64,000 nt of DNA from Tamarix chinensis (GCA_030549775.1 CM060181.1:54297201-54361200), one strand, 5' to 3'. Numbered from the stretch's first letter, positions 1 to 13,324 are shown. Notes: generated by a model not told the origin, from the sequence alone. Numbers and translations: made by a program.

Positions 1-599
1 GTATTTTTTCACTAACACTATGCACATGGTAGTAATTGATGGAGCACATCGGAGGTGAACCATGGAAATACAAGCCATATTTACATAAATATAGGGCACT
101 TGTATTTCCTATCTATTGATTATCTTGACTTGATTTTCCTTCATATGAATTCTCTTTTAGGGTCTTGCATGATTGTATATCTAATTTTCCATGACTCCAA
201 GCTTCTTCTCCTAGCATGCTTCTTTTCCTTAGTTATCAACCTAAATTACCTTAATTTTATCTGTTTTGAAAAACTACGATAATAGAGAAAACTTGAGGAA
301 AATTATTAAATTATCATAACAAATATAGAAGTTTGGGCCATGATATATCAAATAATTCCATATAATATGCACCTATCAATTATCACATTTTGTTTTCAAA
401 TTTTAGTTTTCAAGCAATCCTTTATCTGATTTTGTCCATTTATTTGTGAAAACTTGATTCTTCAAAAACCTAGATTAATTTGTGAGGAATCAAGAATGGT
501 TAGCTTAGGTGGCATGTAACTGTGTTTGTGTGTATTGTGTGTTAGTAAGATGTGAATATTTTTCCAAACATAATTCCAATTTTGTAGTGAAATTGGCAT
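1..599. other. Unassigned AT-rich sequence
   Basis: No domain, transposon end or RNA gene is recognised here. The only open frame of note (55-282, plus, 75 codons) is rich in Leu, Ile and Tyr, as expected from AT-rich DNA, and resembles no family I know. Because gag-like sequence of a gypsy element begins a little to the right, this stretch may be the leader or 5' gag of that element, decayed beyond recognition. Confidence 0.3.
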
Positions 600-771
600 G
601 GCACTTAATGATCTCATTGGTCATTTAGAGGAGACCTTCAAGGTGTTTGTCAAGTTCATCTAACGTCCAATTTAACCTTAATTACCACCACTACAACCAT
701 TTTACCCATAAGAAGGTATCATAGAGGACATACTTCAGATGGATACGGGGCATCACCCCTAACCAATTTTA

Positions 772-1021
772 GTGAGGACGTCTACATCACTTGAGGGCCC
801 ACCTACTCGAAAGGCAAGCATTACAACTTTCTTCTTACAAGGTGTTGTCAATACCTACTGGGCAAGTCATTGTAATCTAGGAGGACCGCCGATGTTCGAG
901 GAGAACCTCAAGGAAACTATTCGTACTAAGTTTTACCCCAAGAGCCTTAAGAGAAATAAGAAGAAGAAGTTCATGTAGTTGACATAGGGAATCATAACTA
1001 TGAGGTTTTACAATGCCCAGT
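772..1021 (+). pseudogene. gypsy gag fragment (capsid), N-terminal side
   Basis: The plus frame over 772-1,021 ends in a segment reading ENLKETIRTKFYPKSLKR and then a Lys-rich stretch. This resembles the capsid pattern of Tekay/Del Gag, where W..F...F...F.P.S...KK.EF.EL.QG precedes a Y-E-A-F block. A stop follows the Lys run and a second interrupts the QGN-like part. Homology ends exactly at 1,021, where an LTR begins, and appears to resume after 3,063. Gag would form the virus-like particle. The match is weak but positioned as expected upstream of pol. Confidence 0.45.
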
Positions 1022-3063
1022 TGTAATACCCCACATTTTTCAAAAATGTTGGAGATCTTGGTAAGCCTAAAGAGACCTTGATCTTTCTCTCTACTTAAAC
1101 CCATCAAATGGTAGGGTAAAACCAATAAGCTGGTTTGTGAACAGTGGACTGCTTTGCCCAAACTAATAGACCAGTTTGAGGAAAAGTAGGGTTTGATTTA
1201 GTTAAATAGATCACATAGTAGACCTAAACTGATCAGCTAGTTGGTGTAGCCGAGTGATTGGATGGGCTAAATAGAATGACTATATTAGCTGGTTTGTGTG
1301 ATTTGGTTCCTTGTGGTTTATTTATGGTTTGCAGTTCCATATGGGATTATCTTATGATTATTAAAGGGAAAAAATACAGATTCTATCATAGATTAATGAC
1401 CTAATGGATGGAACAAACGGATCATAATTTAAAAAATCAATGAGTATTTTAAAGGCTTAATGGGTGTACATCATATGAAATGTGATGGTATTTGAGAGAA
1501 GAGTAATGAAACACAACATGTGCTTGAATAAATTAATATGATGGTCATGAGTAATTTTGGACAAGCATAAATGGAAACCCTGTACATGGTTGGGAAATAA
1601 AAAGGATTAATATGGAAGAAATTTGTGAATGCCTTTCTTTTCCTTGTATGGGCCTTGTGTGGTCCCTTATCTTAGTAAATAATGTACTAATCGTGTAATG
1701 CGAAAGACAAGTGAGTTGTGTATAGGTCTGGGTTACCTGATACTTGATTAGCTACTAGGGTTCATCTACCTTCGGGCTTTTATTGGTGCCTTCGGGTGGG
1801 GTCCTAGAAATCTCAATTCCTCACCTACTCTAGACATTGATGATGTACTAGGAGGTATCAATACTAAAGGGTCTAGTTACCTAGGTATTTTGGCTTTAGC
1901 CAGGACTTATATCCATATTAGTTGGCTTTCTTATGGAATTATGTCTATTCTAGTGATTGACATTAGCCTGGACTTAGGTCAACTTTGGTGATTACTTTGG
2001 CCTAGAATTTGTGTCCCTTAGTTTGGATAGGCTCCCATGGTATGTGAGACCATGAGGTGGTGTACAGTCCATCACTTGATGATAAAATCTAAATGATGAA
2101 ATTATGGATGATAAGTAATTGGATGATGAAATTTGGATGACGAATAAGTGAATAATAAATGATTGGATATTGATGGAAACAATAGATAGTATGATATAAA
2201 GGGTAAAAGTTAAAGAGAACACTTGGATAACGGCTTAAATAACCATCTAGCTAATAATTGGAATGATTGACTATATGTTGACCTATATCAATTTAAGGAT
2301 AAGGATATGGTATAATCTAATCGATTGAGAAAGTGGGAAAATAAAACCCAGTAGTTGCCTCAATTAATCTGTCTAGTACATATGTGAGCACCTATATGAT
2401 TATAATATGAAGACGAGCATTATATATTATGTGTTACCTAACTTATGCATGATACTATAACCTGATGCATTATTACCTTTATGTATATGTCATTAGCATG
2501 ACACATGTTAAACATGATATCTATGTTATGATAGATTTTACATACTTGTGTTTATGTTAAGGAAGAAACTTGGCTTATTCAATATGTAGCGTATAGATGT
2601 GTCTAATTGTTTGGTCACATACTCATTCCCACGAGTAAAGGGCTATTTGCAGGTTTTTGTGGATGACTAGAAGTGGGCCAGCCTAAGTATTTGTTTAGGG
2701 CTTTAGAGTGTGGAATTCCATAGGATTTTACGCGGTAAGTCATGGACCATGGTTTTAGGGTCACACCCTAGTCTTGTTTTCTATCTAATGTACGCCCATA
2801 ATCTTAACCTATCATTTCCTCATATTTTACTTGGTTGGGGAGCATTGGGGTTCTTAATGTAAACAATCTTCCAAATGTTTATGTAATTTAATTCTACACA
2901 CACTATTTTAAATTGGTTGGTTGGTTTAGCTTTGTATCTAATATGGGGTAGGAGACCCTATGTTAGGTACTACTATATCACCCTATTTTTCTTAAGTATA
3001 TTTTCAGCTTCAACATTGTTTTAAATGAATTTTTTTTTGTAGTAAAAAACTAGGGGTGTTTTA
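1022..3063 (+). repeat. Solo LTR inserted in gag (Tekay-like ends)
   Basis: It starts TGTAATACCCC and ends AGGGGTGTTTTA, a worn form of the usual GGGGTGTTACA terminus. Flanks are CCAGT on the left and TTAGT on the right, a possible 5-bp target duplication with two C-to-T changes. Gag-like sequence lies on both sides, so it interrupts another element. It is not the 5' LTR of the surrounding element: beyond the first ten bases it does not match the LTR at 6,912. The interior has no coding sequence. Confidence 0.55.
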
Positions 3064-3770
3064 TTAGTTCATTGAGTTATTGATGTTCATGCCGTGGATA
3101 GCATCAAACAAGTTGAGGGCGATCTATCAACTTGAATAAGGGATCTACTTCAACATATAAAGGATAGTGGGTGATGTGGATTTCTAGGACTTGTCCATGT
3201 TATACAAGGGGATATGTGTTACTGCTATGTTAGTACAAGGGCATGCTTCCATTTTGAGAAAAATGAAGGTGGTGACATAGGGTTCTAGAGGATGAATCCA
3301 TTTTGGGGGGGGAAGCCTCTAGGGTTTCGGCAGTAGGGTCACATCCAGCTTCAAAGAGGTCAACTGTGATAAAAAAAAGTCAAATGGGCACTCAGGGAAG
3401 ATTTTTGGGCTAACCAACATACTTCATGTGTTGACTATATGGTTAGGATCATCCAAGGTAAGACTATCAAGCACTTCTATTCAGTGCAAGACGTGTAGCT
3501 AGTGGGGATACTAGTCATTTGTGTACCAATATAAGCAGGGTTAGTACCAGTAGCATGGACCACTTAGACTGCAGTAATAGGTCTACCAGCAGTAGACTTA
3601 CCTACCACAACAACCATAGAGGGCACCTACCCCAACCATTAGTCAGCCTAAAGAGGCTAAGGGGTGACTTTAAGGAGGAGATAGACCCAGGGTTCTGGAG
3701 GATATAGTGTAGGATACTAGGGAAGAGAGTTAAGTAGGCACCAAAATGTTATCAGCCAGGCAAAGGCCGA
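3064..3770 (+). pseudogene. gypsy gag remainder, heavily decayed
   Basis: This lies between the solo LTR and the protease. All frames are broken; the longest open one (3,519-3,707) is Ser/Thr-rich. Position argues that it is the C-terminal half of Gag with its nucleocapsid, but I could not make out an intact CX2CX4HX4C knuckle. The assignment rests on order alone. Confidence 0.35.
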
Positions 3771-6740
3771 CAAACAATTATATGTGGTTACTAGTACGTT
3801 CTCTATCTTTTTATTACTAGCTTATGTATTGTTTGATTTGGGAACATCTTTGTCCTTGGTATCTTTTATGTTTAGTGCTAAAGATGCTTTACCTCCATCT
3901 TCTACTATATTTATTTCTATGATGTCTCCTTTTGGGGATAGATTGAATTTTAATAGGCTCTAATCAGATATGTCCTTAGAGAGAGGCGGGGTGGACTTCC
4001 TAGTAGAACTAGGAGATCCTATGTATATCATTGGTACATGAGATAGAATTCACTATTGAGTTAGTACTAGGATTCAAGCTTACCTTGAAGTTGCCTTAAC
4101 TAATGCAACTGGTAAAGTTGAGGGAGTTGAAGGGTCAATTGGAAGACTTATTGGCTCATGGATACATTCTCCCTGGAGTGTCTCCATGGGGAACACCAGT
4201 TTTCTTGGTAAAGAAAAGAATAGGGTGCATATATTATTAGGGCCTAAACTTATTAACAGTGAATAACTGCTATCCACTTAAAAGGATCGACAACTTATTT
4301 GACCAACTTTAGGGCCCTTCGATCTTCTCAAGATTTACATAAGGCCAGGATGTCATTAGTTGCAAATTACCAAGAAAAACATCATGAAAATGGATTTTAG
4401 GACATGGTACAGGCATTACGAGTTCAGGATGATGCCTTTTGGGCTCAGCACCAAGCTTGTCATGTTTATGGATTTGATGAAGAGGTTCGTTCATCCTTTC
4501 CTTGATCAGTTTGTGGTGGTTTTTATATTTGATATCTTGGTTCACTATTAGAGTAGTGAGGAGCATGAGTAACACCCATGTATGAAATTTTCCTTCATTA
4601 GAGAGCTTGTATGCTGAACTCTCTAAGTGTGAGTTTTGGCTTTGGGTGGATACATTTTTAGGTCATGTATTGTGAGTAGGAGGAGTTATCTGAGATTTGG
4701 AAAAGATTTTGGCTCGTCCTTTCACAAACCTCCTGAAGAAGACAACCAGATTTGTGTGGGATAATGCATGTGAGGGATCATTTCAAGAGTTGTAGCAACG
4801 TTTGACTACAACACCAATTTTGACTCTACCATAGGGATGAGATGAGTCTAAGGTCTACAGTGATGTGTCTTGTATATTGATGGAGCATGGTAAGGTAGTG
4901 GTGTGCGCTTCATATTAGTTTAAGTAGCATGAACATAGCTATTTGATGCATTATTTGGATTTGGTAGCAGTCGTCTCCAAGCTAAAAATTTTAGGGCATT
5001 ACTTGTATAGGACTCAATGAAGATTCTTCACCAACCATAAGAACCTTAAGTATTTATTCACTCAAATGGAGTTGAATAGGGGGTAAGCGATGGTTAGATT
5101 TTATGATAGACTATAATATTGAGTTGACCTACCAAAGTTTAAGGCCAATGTTATTACAGATGCCTTGAGTAGAAAGAAGTCACACTCATTGCTTGCTTTT
5201 TTAGTGACTAACTAGTTGTTGGGGGAGCTTGGTCAAAATGGGGATATAGGTAATCTAACATGGTGACCTTGAGGTCTGGATATATACCTTGGCATTATGT
5301 CGATGTTTTTTATGAGATCCAAGTGGGATGGACTAGGGATGTTAAGCTCGAGGGGATTTTATAGAACAATTAAGATGTCCCAACTGAGAGCTTTTATATA
5401 CATAAGGACTATAGCATTTAATTTAGAGGTCATTGGCATGTACCTTAGAGTCGTGCTGAAATAAAGCACCAAATTTTAGAGGAGGTTCACTAAACCCCAT
5501 ATTCCATCAATCTATGATGGGTTAAGTTATACAAGGACCTCAAGATGATCTACCTGTGGCCTTGCATGAAGCAAGAGGTTATAGAGATTGTGTCGAGATA
5601 TCTAACGTTCCAGAAGGTCAAGATTAAGAAAAAGATACCTATGGGGTTAGTTCATCCCTTAAAAGTTCCAAGATGGAAGTAGGACTCCATCTCAATGGAT
5701 TTTGTGAGTGGGTTATCAAGGACTCAAACCAGGTGCGACACGATCTGAGTGGTCATCAACAGATTAACCAAATTAGTAGCATTTGTGCAGATAAAGTCAA
5801 CATGAAGTATGGATCAGTTGGCCAATAATTATACAAGGTTTGTGGTAAGTAGGGATGATACACCTACCAACATTATCCAGTTGGGATTTGAGATTCCTTT
5901 CACATTTCCAGGGTAAGTTGTAGGATGAAATAAGCATGAGATTGAGGATGATTACCACCTTCTATTTAGCTATGGATGGAAAAAATGAGAGGATTATTAA
6001 AATACTCAAGGATATACTACAAGCTTGTATTTTGAACTTTTAAGGTAATTAGGAGGAGCGTCTACACTTGGTTAAGTTCTCATACAATAACAGTTATCAC
6101 ACTATTATATGGATGGCACCCCTTTAGGCATTGTATGGACGTAAGTGCCATACACTCTTATACTAGAGTGACATTAGTGATACAGTGGTACTTGGACTAG
6201 AGATGAATGAGGAGATGACTCAGTAGGTTTAGTTGATCTAAGATAAGATGAGAGTAGCTTAGACTCAAAAAAAGAGTTATGTAAATCAAAGGAGTCATAC
6301 TGATGAATTTGAGCTAGATGATAGAGTTTTGTTGAGGGTTTCACTCACAAAAGGGGTGTAGAGGTTTGGTAGGAACAGTAAGGTGAGCCCTAGGTATATT
6401 GGTCCTTACAAGATTCTTGATAGGGTTGGTGAGGTTTTATATCGCCTATCACTTCTAATAGAGTTGTCTTGAGTTCATAACATCTTCTACATCTCCCAAT
6501 TGAGGAATTACATCGTAGTTTTGGCCTACGTGATCATACTAGATGAGGTTGACCTTGATCATTCTTTATCCTACAATGGGAGGCCTTTGTGGATTCTTAA
6601 CACCAAGATTCGACAAACTTAGAGGAGTTCAGTTCTGCTTGTGACGATTCTTTGGAGCCATTATGGAGTGGATGGAGCAGAGGAGGCATCCATAAGACCG
6701 AGAAGGATATGCGCGAGTTACACCCTAAGATCTTTGGCTC
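3771..6740 (+). pseudogene. gypsy pol remnant: protease, RT, RNase H, integrase, chromodomain
   Basis: Pieces appear in order across three frames. The protease at 3,780-3,880 reads YVLFDLGTS, with Leu where DSG is expected. RT at 4,080-4,650 has MPFGLSTK and VVVFIFDILVHY, where the catalytic DD is reduced to FD. RNase H ends near 5,175 with DALSRKK. The integrase zinc-binding region (5,460-5,620) contains LYKDLKMIYLWPCMKQEV. The core (5,680-6,200) has SMDFVSGLSRTQ. A chromodomain-like tail at 6,520-6,720 includes ILWSHYGV and the EEA..R motif typical of Tekay/Del. Dozens of stops and shifts rule out function. Confidence 0.85.
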
Positions 6741-6892
6741 AAGTGAGTTAAGTTGTGGTTACTCGATATTTTAGGGGGGTAGACCCTAGTAGTGTAGCAG
6801 CAACTTTGATAGAGTTGACCACCAAGATCACCTTCCTTACATCATTTTTCTCTTCTTCCCCACTTTTGAATTTTGACTTCGGGCATGAAGAC

Positions 6893-6911
6893 TCTTTTAA
6901 GGGGGTAGCAA
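6893..6911 (+). other. Polypurine tract, degenerate
   Basis: The segment TTAAGGGGGTAGCAA lies directly before the TGTAATACCC start of the 3' LTR. This is where the plus-strand primer of a gypsy element should be, and it is close to the GGGGG-rich tracts of Tekay/Del elements. Confidence 0.5.
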
Positions 6912-9764
6912 TGTAATACCCTAAATTTTAGCTAAACCTAATCCCGAGTAATTTGCATTATAACCTAATCCTATTCTCGAGAAATAAATATTTTAACCTT
7001 ACCCTTATTCTCTAACCCTAGAATTTTATTCTAATCTAGATTTATAAATAATTAAACTATCCTAATATCCTAACCTAAATTATATTAGTCTTATCCTAAT
7101 TAAAAACCAAACATATTATTTCTCTCTCTTTTTTTCCTTCTTTTCTTTCTTCTCTTACTTCTCTTTTCTTCCTTCTGTTGACTTTCTCCCTTTCCAATTC
7201 CTTTTCTTTCCCCTCTCTTCATGTGTGAAATATTATCATTAGATAAAGCTTCCAACACCCCCATCAGCTCCCTATCACCTTCAAAGCCACTCCTTATCCT
7301 ATCAAGCTATCAATTCACAACCCCTATGATAGAGGAATATAGTTGTATTTTTAGCTAAACACCCCACTTTTCCTACGTGCATGTATGTGTATAAAAAGCA
7401 AATTTAATGCACCTCAACCATAATTTTTCTCCCTTCAATTTATGGAGAAACTATACCACAACACCTCATGCTTACTCCTTACCTTTCCCTCCGCCTTGCC
7501 ATCGCTAGGACAACCACAAAACTCACCACTAGCAGCCCTCACTAAAGCACCCTCACCCTCTTTGAACATTTTTTTTCTTTTCCAATCCCCAACTAACAGC
7601 CAATTTCATCATCTCTTATCCCAACTTTTTGAGGTTTTGAAAGAGGTGGGATATGATAAGCATGTGTAGAGGCCGAAGTCATTTTTGAAAGGATACATGT
7701 TGTAATCTAAGATTTTTGGTTGCTAAAGTGGTATGAGTGCTCGAGTGTTATACCACGTTATTATTATTATGTTATTTAATGTATTATTATTAATGTTATG
7801 ATGTGGTAGCTGATATTATATGATAGAAAATGAGTAAGTGAAGATTATGTGGTGTGGCTATTTTGTGTAGAAAAACCCTTAGTGTGAGATATGGTTGTAA
7901 CTTAGGTTTATTAATTAAGGTATGATGAGTAAAATAAAGTATATGGAGATGAATGGAGTATATGGGGATAACATTACCAAACATATAAGATTTGCATGAA
8001 ATAAGGGCTTGGTTGTCAATAAGGACATTTTGATCAACATAGGTTAAATATAAGAATCATGGTATTTTAAGGTGTTATTACATCTGAAATATGATTAGGA
8101 ATTTATATGAAGTGCTTAGATTAGTTGTGAATGGCCTAAGTTCAATGAGGTTTGAAAAGGGTATGATTTGGGAATAGTAAATCTAAAATGAGGAGGCTAT
8201 TATTACATGTGTGAAATAATAGAGTTAAACCATGAAATTTGATTATATTTTTAACCGTAGGATTTTAGGGATGTGTATTGAATCTAGAATTTGTTTGAGC
8301 CCTACTGGAAAAGTTATGATGAAGTTGTAAAATTAAATTTTATTATCTTATGCGAAAGATCCTAGATTTAGGCCTTTAAATTTGAGTATGTTGATAATAA
8401 TAATAATAGTTGAGGAATAGGTACTAATTTTGGTGGTTAAAATAGAGATTTACGATAAATGTGTGAAATTAGGGTTTTGGGAAAATATAAGGGTCTTAAC
8501 CATAAAAAAATCATCTTATGATCTTGTGATGTACCATACCTCCTTTGAAAATGTCATGTACTTATAAAATCAATCATGAATAAGAAATTAATCACTTAAA
8601 CTAAAAGATCACATAAGTTAGGTTATATGTTCTATGGGTATCTTCCACTGGACAATAATAGTGGCTCCAATGTGTTGTCTCTAATTAGTGTTTTATATTG
8701 TTCTATAAGTTTAAGAATAGTTGTTTAGGAGCATTTTTCCCTAAGAGGTGTTAAGTTTGTTCCACCAGACGATAATGGGGGCTCAGGAGCATTTTAGCCT
8801 AAGAGGTTCATTGTCCACTACATTAATTTAAGAATAATGGGGCCCTAACTCAACATGAAAGATAATATGATCTAAGATAATTAACTTAATGGATAAGATA
8901 TTAATTAATTAAAGTGCAAGAGTACGAGAGTCAAAACTGAGGTGTTGGGTCTGTTCCACCTAACAATAATAGTGGCTTAGGCGTGTTATCCCTAAGAAGT
9001 GCTTTAGACCGTTCCACTGGTTTAAGAATAGTGTCTCAGAAGTATTTTACCCTCAGAGGTGTTGGATCTATTCCATCAGACGATAATAGTAGCTTTGATA
9101 TGTTTCCCTTAAGAGTGCTTTAGACCTTTCCACCATTTTAAAAAGAGTAGAGTCCCTAAGTTCAACGTAAATGAAAGAATGAAATGGTTATATCTAATAA
9201 AGAGGTCTATATTAGTACTTACCTTGTGATATTTTATGTGTTTACATGTGTAATTATTCTTTACTATGAATGAATATATTTAACTCTATCCCTAACTCCA
9301 TGGTATTATCACCTTTCACAGTACGTAGAACACTAACCATCCTTTTCGTTGGTGCTGCTCATTCCAACGAGAAAACAACCCTGATGCTTTTGTGTAGGTC
9401 TTTAAGGACCAATTGGAATAGTTTACTACACATGATGTGTTGTATGGGGAGGATTTATTTTTCCTATACTAGTTGTTTGAGAAAACAACCCGAATACTTT
9501 TTAGACTCTTCGATCCATGGCATTCCTTTGTTGCATTTTATTATTATACTTTGGAGTTAATATCCAAACTCATATTTACATTAGTAAATCTTCTCTCATT
9601 TCTATTTACCTTATTTTACTTGTAATGGTTTTAGTCTTGTGATTGATGCAAGAATGTTAAGGTAAAGTAGATTTACTTTAATTACGGCAGTAACACCCAG
9701 TATTTTCATTATAAGCTTCCACTATAAAACTAAAATTTTTAGTTGTAAAATTTTAGGTGTTACA
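6912..9764 (+). repeat. 3' LTR of the Tekay/Del-type element, 2.85 kb
   Basis: It begins TGTAATACCCTAAATTTTAG just after a purine tract and ends with the pattern GGCAGTAACACC ... AAAATTTTTAG ... TTAGGTGTTACA seen in the other long LTRs of this window. A pyrimidine-rich tract lies at 7,120-7,215. An open frame at 7,442-7,669 (75 codons) is probably chance. A repeated AATAATAGTGG block lies at 8,641-9,140. The last bases TGTTACA may also serve as the first bases of the reverse LTR that follows, so the boundary is shared. Confidence 0.65.
8641..9140 (+). repeat. AATAATAGTGG motif array inside long LTR
   Basis: Two arms of roughly 300 bp (8,641-8,940 and 8,941-9,140) alternate the phrases TTCCACYGGACGATAATAG and GTGCTTTAGACCGTTCCAC, with CCCTAAGAGGTGTT between them. 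The same words occur at the same relative place in other LTRs of the window (22,268-22,440 reversed; 26,352-26,700; 54,764-55,060). Confidence 0.55.
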
Positions 9765-10596
9765 ATTTCATTTTTTTTAGAATAACAATTTTGAAGAAAG
9801 CATAAGAAATAGGAAGTGTAACAGACATACCTAACAAAAGATAGATGTCCCTCATCTATTTAGTAATAGGCATAAGGCTAAAAACCAATCCAACAAAACC
9901 TAAAATAAAAAGTAACCAAAAACCTTACTGAATCATCACTAATAAATCACTAAAAAACCTATGTTCAGAATCTCAATCAAACAACAAAAATAGAGATATC
10001 CTTTTACAAGATAAAATAAAATTACAATTCTAGGAATTCATAACCAAAACCTAAAGTCAAAATATAAAAATCCTTGAAGGATAAAAATCTAGTTTGCTTA
10101 TCTCTTAGCCCCAAACAAGTAATCACAACTGAATTAACCAAAATAAATCCATGCAAAAATCTATACAAGTGTAGTATCAATACTATAGTATACTAAGTAA
10201 ACAATGTTTCATAAGTAGTGATATCATGCCCGCATATATTCACATATATGGAATAACCAATAAAACATGAATGATATGCTCTCATATAATATGGTAGAAA
10301 ATAGAAGAGATTACTAAAGAAGAGATCATGACCATACATCAGCGCAAGACCCGTATAAAACCTATACATTCAAGTAAGCGTGAATTCACAGAAGAACATA
10401 TTATTGTTGTAGAAATATGCCATGATGGAAAAAATGCTATGAAACTTAATGAAATTCATGACTTATAGTTTACTTTGCAATACAAATTCACATAAATTAA
10501 ATATAACAAACCAAATAAAATAAAGTTAAAGGTTTAAACCCATAAATCAACATTTATATTTAGAGAAGTTAGGTTTTTGAGAACTGAGGTATTACA
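9765..10596 (-). repeat. 3' LTR of the reverse non-autonomous element
   Basis: It aligns to 11,997-12,760 over most of its length, including the shared words TCCTCATCTAT, AATTCTAGGAA and TATCTCTTAGCCCCAAAC. The inner end is ATTACA at 10,596. The outer end at about 9,758-9,765 merges with the neighbouring LTR end. Confidence 0.55.
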
Positions 10597-11980
10597 TTAC
10601 TTCACCTGTAAAAGGAACTTCATCCTAAATTTCAATAAGGAGAATAAAAGAAACAAAAAGTTGATCTCAAAAAAGAAATCATGGTTTAACTAAATGGATT
10701 CAAGAAAAATAAAACCGAACAAGTTATACTATAGGAATTAAATGGTGAATAGATTGTCAAGAGGAAAGAAAAGGAAGGAATAACGAAAAACACAACAAAT
10801 AACAGGTCATAAATTACACATAAAAATTCAAATAACAAAATCCTCGCAACATACCACTATGTACAATAGTGAAGCTAACAAAAGACCTAAACAATAAAAC
10901 TATAATATATATATATCAGAGTTGACATAGATATATCAATGAGATTACTACAACCCAAAACACATAACTAGGATTAACTATAGTTCCATCTTCAATACTC
11001 TTATTCACCTAAAATTTTAATTCCCATGGTAACAACCACAATCTAACTCTCTAATTTCACTCATTGAGTTTACTATTCTTATAAAATTCTCTACTATCTT
11101 AATTCTAAAAAAAAATATGGAATCATTTGCCTTATCAGAATCGTAAGGTAAAAGGAATATACACTCCATAAGATCTTATATCAAAACACTTATTTATCAT
11201 CTATCACTATCAACTCTATGACTATCTGATCATGTATCTTGTAAATCATCCCAATAAAGGGTCTAAACATCAAATTCAAATCTAACACTAGCCCCTACAA
11301 ATAGCTCAATCTGAAACAAGGTGTACCTCAAGTAGTATGATATAAACATACACAAATATAATACAAACCTTCATCATAATGTGATCTAGCTTATCATACA
11401 ACTGGCTTATATTTATATTTATCCTAATATTCTTATCAGACGACATCCAAATTTAGAACAAAAGGTATGGCAAAAGTGTCATCTAACCATGAACACAAAA
11501 TCAAAACTACACAAACTACATTTTCAAAAATAGACTTTAAGCCACTTTAAGCTCCAAAAAACATGTAAATCTTCAAACCAAGATAGTCTAATACACTTCA
11601 TGTAATTCTCTACAAACAAGGTACATCTTAAATATATTCTAACAAAAAAAAAGTTATACGAGCTAGAATCAAGCTAGTGGGATAACTCCCCCTTACAAGG
11701 AAGCAACCTAGGGAAACTAATAGCACATTTGCACATAATGCAAATCAAAACAATTTACGCATGAAAAGAAAAACAAACAAACCACAAAAAAAAAACTTAA
11801 TATAAAACAAAGAATCATAGATCCACTTACAATATCGGAAGCACAATCCCCACAAAGCTAATATGGGTTTCTAAAATAGACTTCAAACAAAAACCATTGA
11901 AAATAAAACTAGGAAGACACTAGAATTAAAATTAGAACATAAAGTTAAAACACAAAATACTTAGTATTTTCAAAATCAAA

Positions 11981-11992
11981 GCTTTGATACCA
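11981..11992 (-). other. Primer binding site, tRNA-iMet type
   Basis: The minus strand reads TGGTATCAAAGC, one base from the plant initiator tRNA-Met complement TGGTATCAGAGC. It lies about 5 bp inside the right LTR, as expected for reverse-strand minus-strand priming. Confidence 0.65.
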
Positions 11993-11996
11993 AATT

Positions 11997-12760
11997 TATA
12001 ACATCCTAATTCTTTACTCTTGTAAAATATTATTTTAAAAATATACAAAAGCAAACATAAGATTCAAGGAGTGTTACCACCAACCTTTACATACAATAGA
12101 TGTTCCTCATCTATCTCATAATAGATGTGAAGCTAAAAATATGTCTTAAAAAAACAGAAAACAAAATCTAAACATAAACAACACTTATGAAATCAGCATA
12201 ATATCCTATAAAATTATCATTAGTAAATTACCTGAAAACCTATGTTTCAAAATCTTAATCAAACATTAGAAATATAAATAACCTCTTAAAAAATCAAATA
12301 AAGTTATAGTTCTAGGAACTCTTAACTAAAATCTAAAATAAAAATACAAAAATTCTTGAGGGATAAAAAATCTAATTAGTTTATCTCTTAGCCCCAAACC
12401 AATAATCATAGCTAAATTAAGCTATGTAAACACCTAAAAAAGTTTGGTATCTCTACGATGGCGTATTAGGCAAATAAGAGTCAAAAAATATTGATCACAT
12501 GCCCATGAAAATTCACATATATGGTATAAGTAATGAAACATGTGTTCCATGCTATTATATAAGATAATGGAAAATAAAAGAGTTTACTAAATACGAGAGC
12601 ATGGTCATAGATCAGTGCATAACCTATAGGAAACCAATAGTCCCAACTAAGTATGAATTCATAGAATAACATGTTTTTGTAGTAGAAATATGCCATCTTG
12701 GAAAATTTTCATGGAAGATAATAAAATTCATGAATTATAGTTAAATTTGTATTACACACC
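11997..12760 (-). repeat. 5' LTR of the reverse non-autonomous element (right copy)
   Basis: It begins TATAACATCCTAATTC (a worn TGTAACATCC) and follows the left copy for about 760 bp. It then diverges into a partial repeat of its own sequence near 12,750-12,800, so its outer terminus is not visible. Confidence 0.5.
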
Positions 12761-13324
12761 CATGCATATTCCCGTGGCATGATATAACTAATAAATCATT
12801 AATAGAAGGAACTACCCAAAAACATGATAAGACATAAGAACATGGAATGTCACAAAAGAATACAGAAACACCAATTCTATAAATTAATATTGTCATGATA
12901 AAAGTTGATGAATAGAAGAAACATTGTGCACATACATCATGGTTAATTTTTGTTTAAAATAAATATTCACTCTATATATAATTATTCATAATAGTTTTAA
13001 CTATTTGTGAAAAACACTTTGAATCATATGAAGCACATAGAATGTGATACTAAATATAGAAATGAGAGAATCCACACAATCCACATTTTATCTTAAAGGG
13101 AAACTTGAAAAGGTTGAAGCTCTACAATTGTCACAACAATCTAAAGTACTACCACTAAGGAAGCACCCCAACACCACTTATGAAAACTCTAAGTACGCAC
13201 ACTCCCTATAGAACCCATAGGTTACCTATAGATTATAAAAAGGCATCACTAACAAATTATGAAGATATCATAACCATATAATAACAAGGAGTGCATCCAC
13301 AATAAACCCCACATCAAAGGCTAA
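12761..13324. other. Unassigned AT-rich flank of the Athila/Tat element
   Basis: No coding frame or transposon end is seen. The first part echoes 12,484-12,540 (cat-gc-at..ggtata..aact-aataa), suggesting LTR-derived sequence with a local duplication. The segment ends at the Athila/Tat insertion. Confidence 0.3.

Larger units (their letters stand above)
600..9764 (+). mobile_element. Decayed Tekay/Del-type Ty3/gypsy element, 5' end outside window
   Basis: The order gag, protease, reverse transcriptase, RNase H, integrase and chromodomain-like tail, then a purine tract and a TGTAATACCC...GTGTTACA LTR, is that of a Tekay/Del chromovirus. The element is split by a solo LTR at 1,022-3,063. The LTR after pol is about 2.85 kb, so the matching 5' LTR must lie left of the window. 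Every gene carries many stops and frameshifts, so it is long dead. The left limit at 600 is approximate. Its right LTR end abuts a reverse-oriented LTR element. Confidence 0.7.
9765..12760 (-). mobile_element. Short non-autonomous LTR element, reverse strand
   Basis: Two direct copies of one sequence (9,765-10,596 and from 11,997) flank a 1.4 kb interior. On the minus strand the left copy starts TGTAATACCTCAG after GGTGAAGTAA, and the right copy is followed by TTTGGTATCAAAGC, a tRNA-iMet primer site. So the 5' LTR is on the right. The interior (10,597-11,980) is AT-rich, shows no gag or pol domain, and has no frame above 60 codons. It is either a deletion derivative or a LARD/TRIM-like element. 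The right end of the right LTR is not resolved. Confidence 0.55.

Noticed and set aside
1022..9764. LTRs at 1,022 and 6,912 as the two LTRs of one element
   Set aside because: Both start TGTAATACCC, but they do not match beyond that, and gag-like sequence lies to the left of the first. The first is better explained as a solo LTR inserted in gag.
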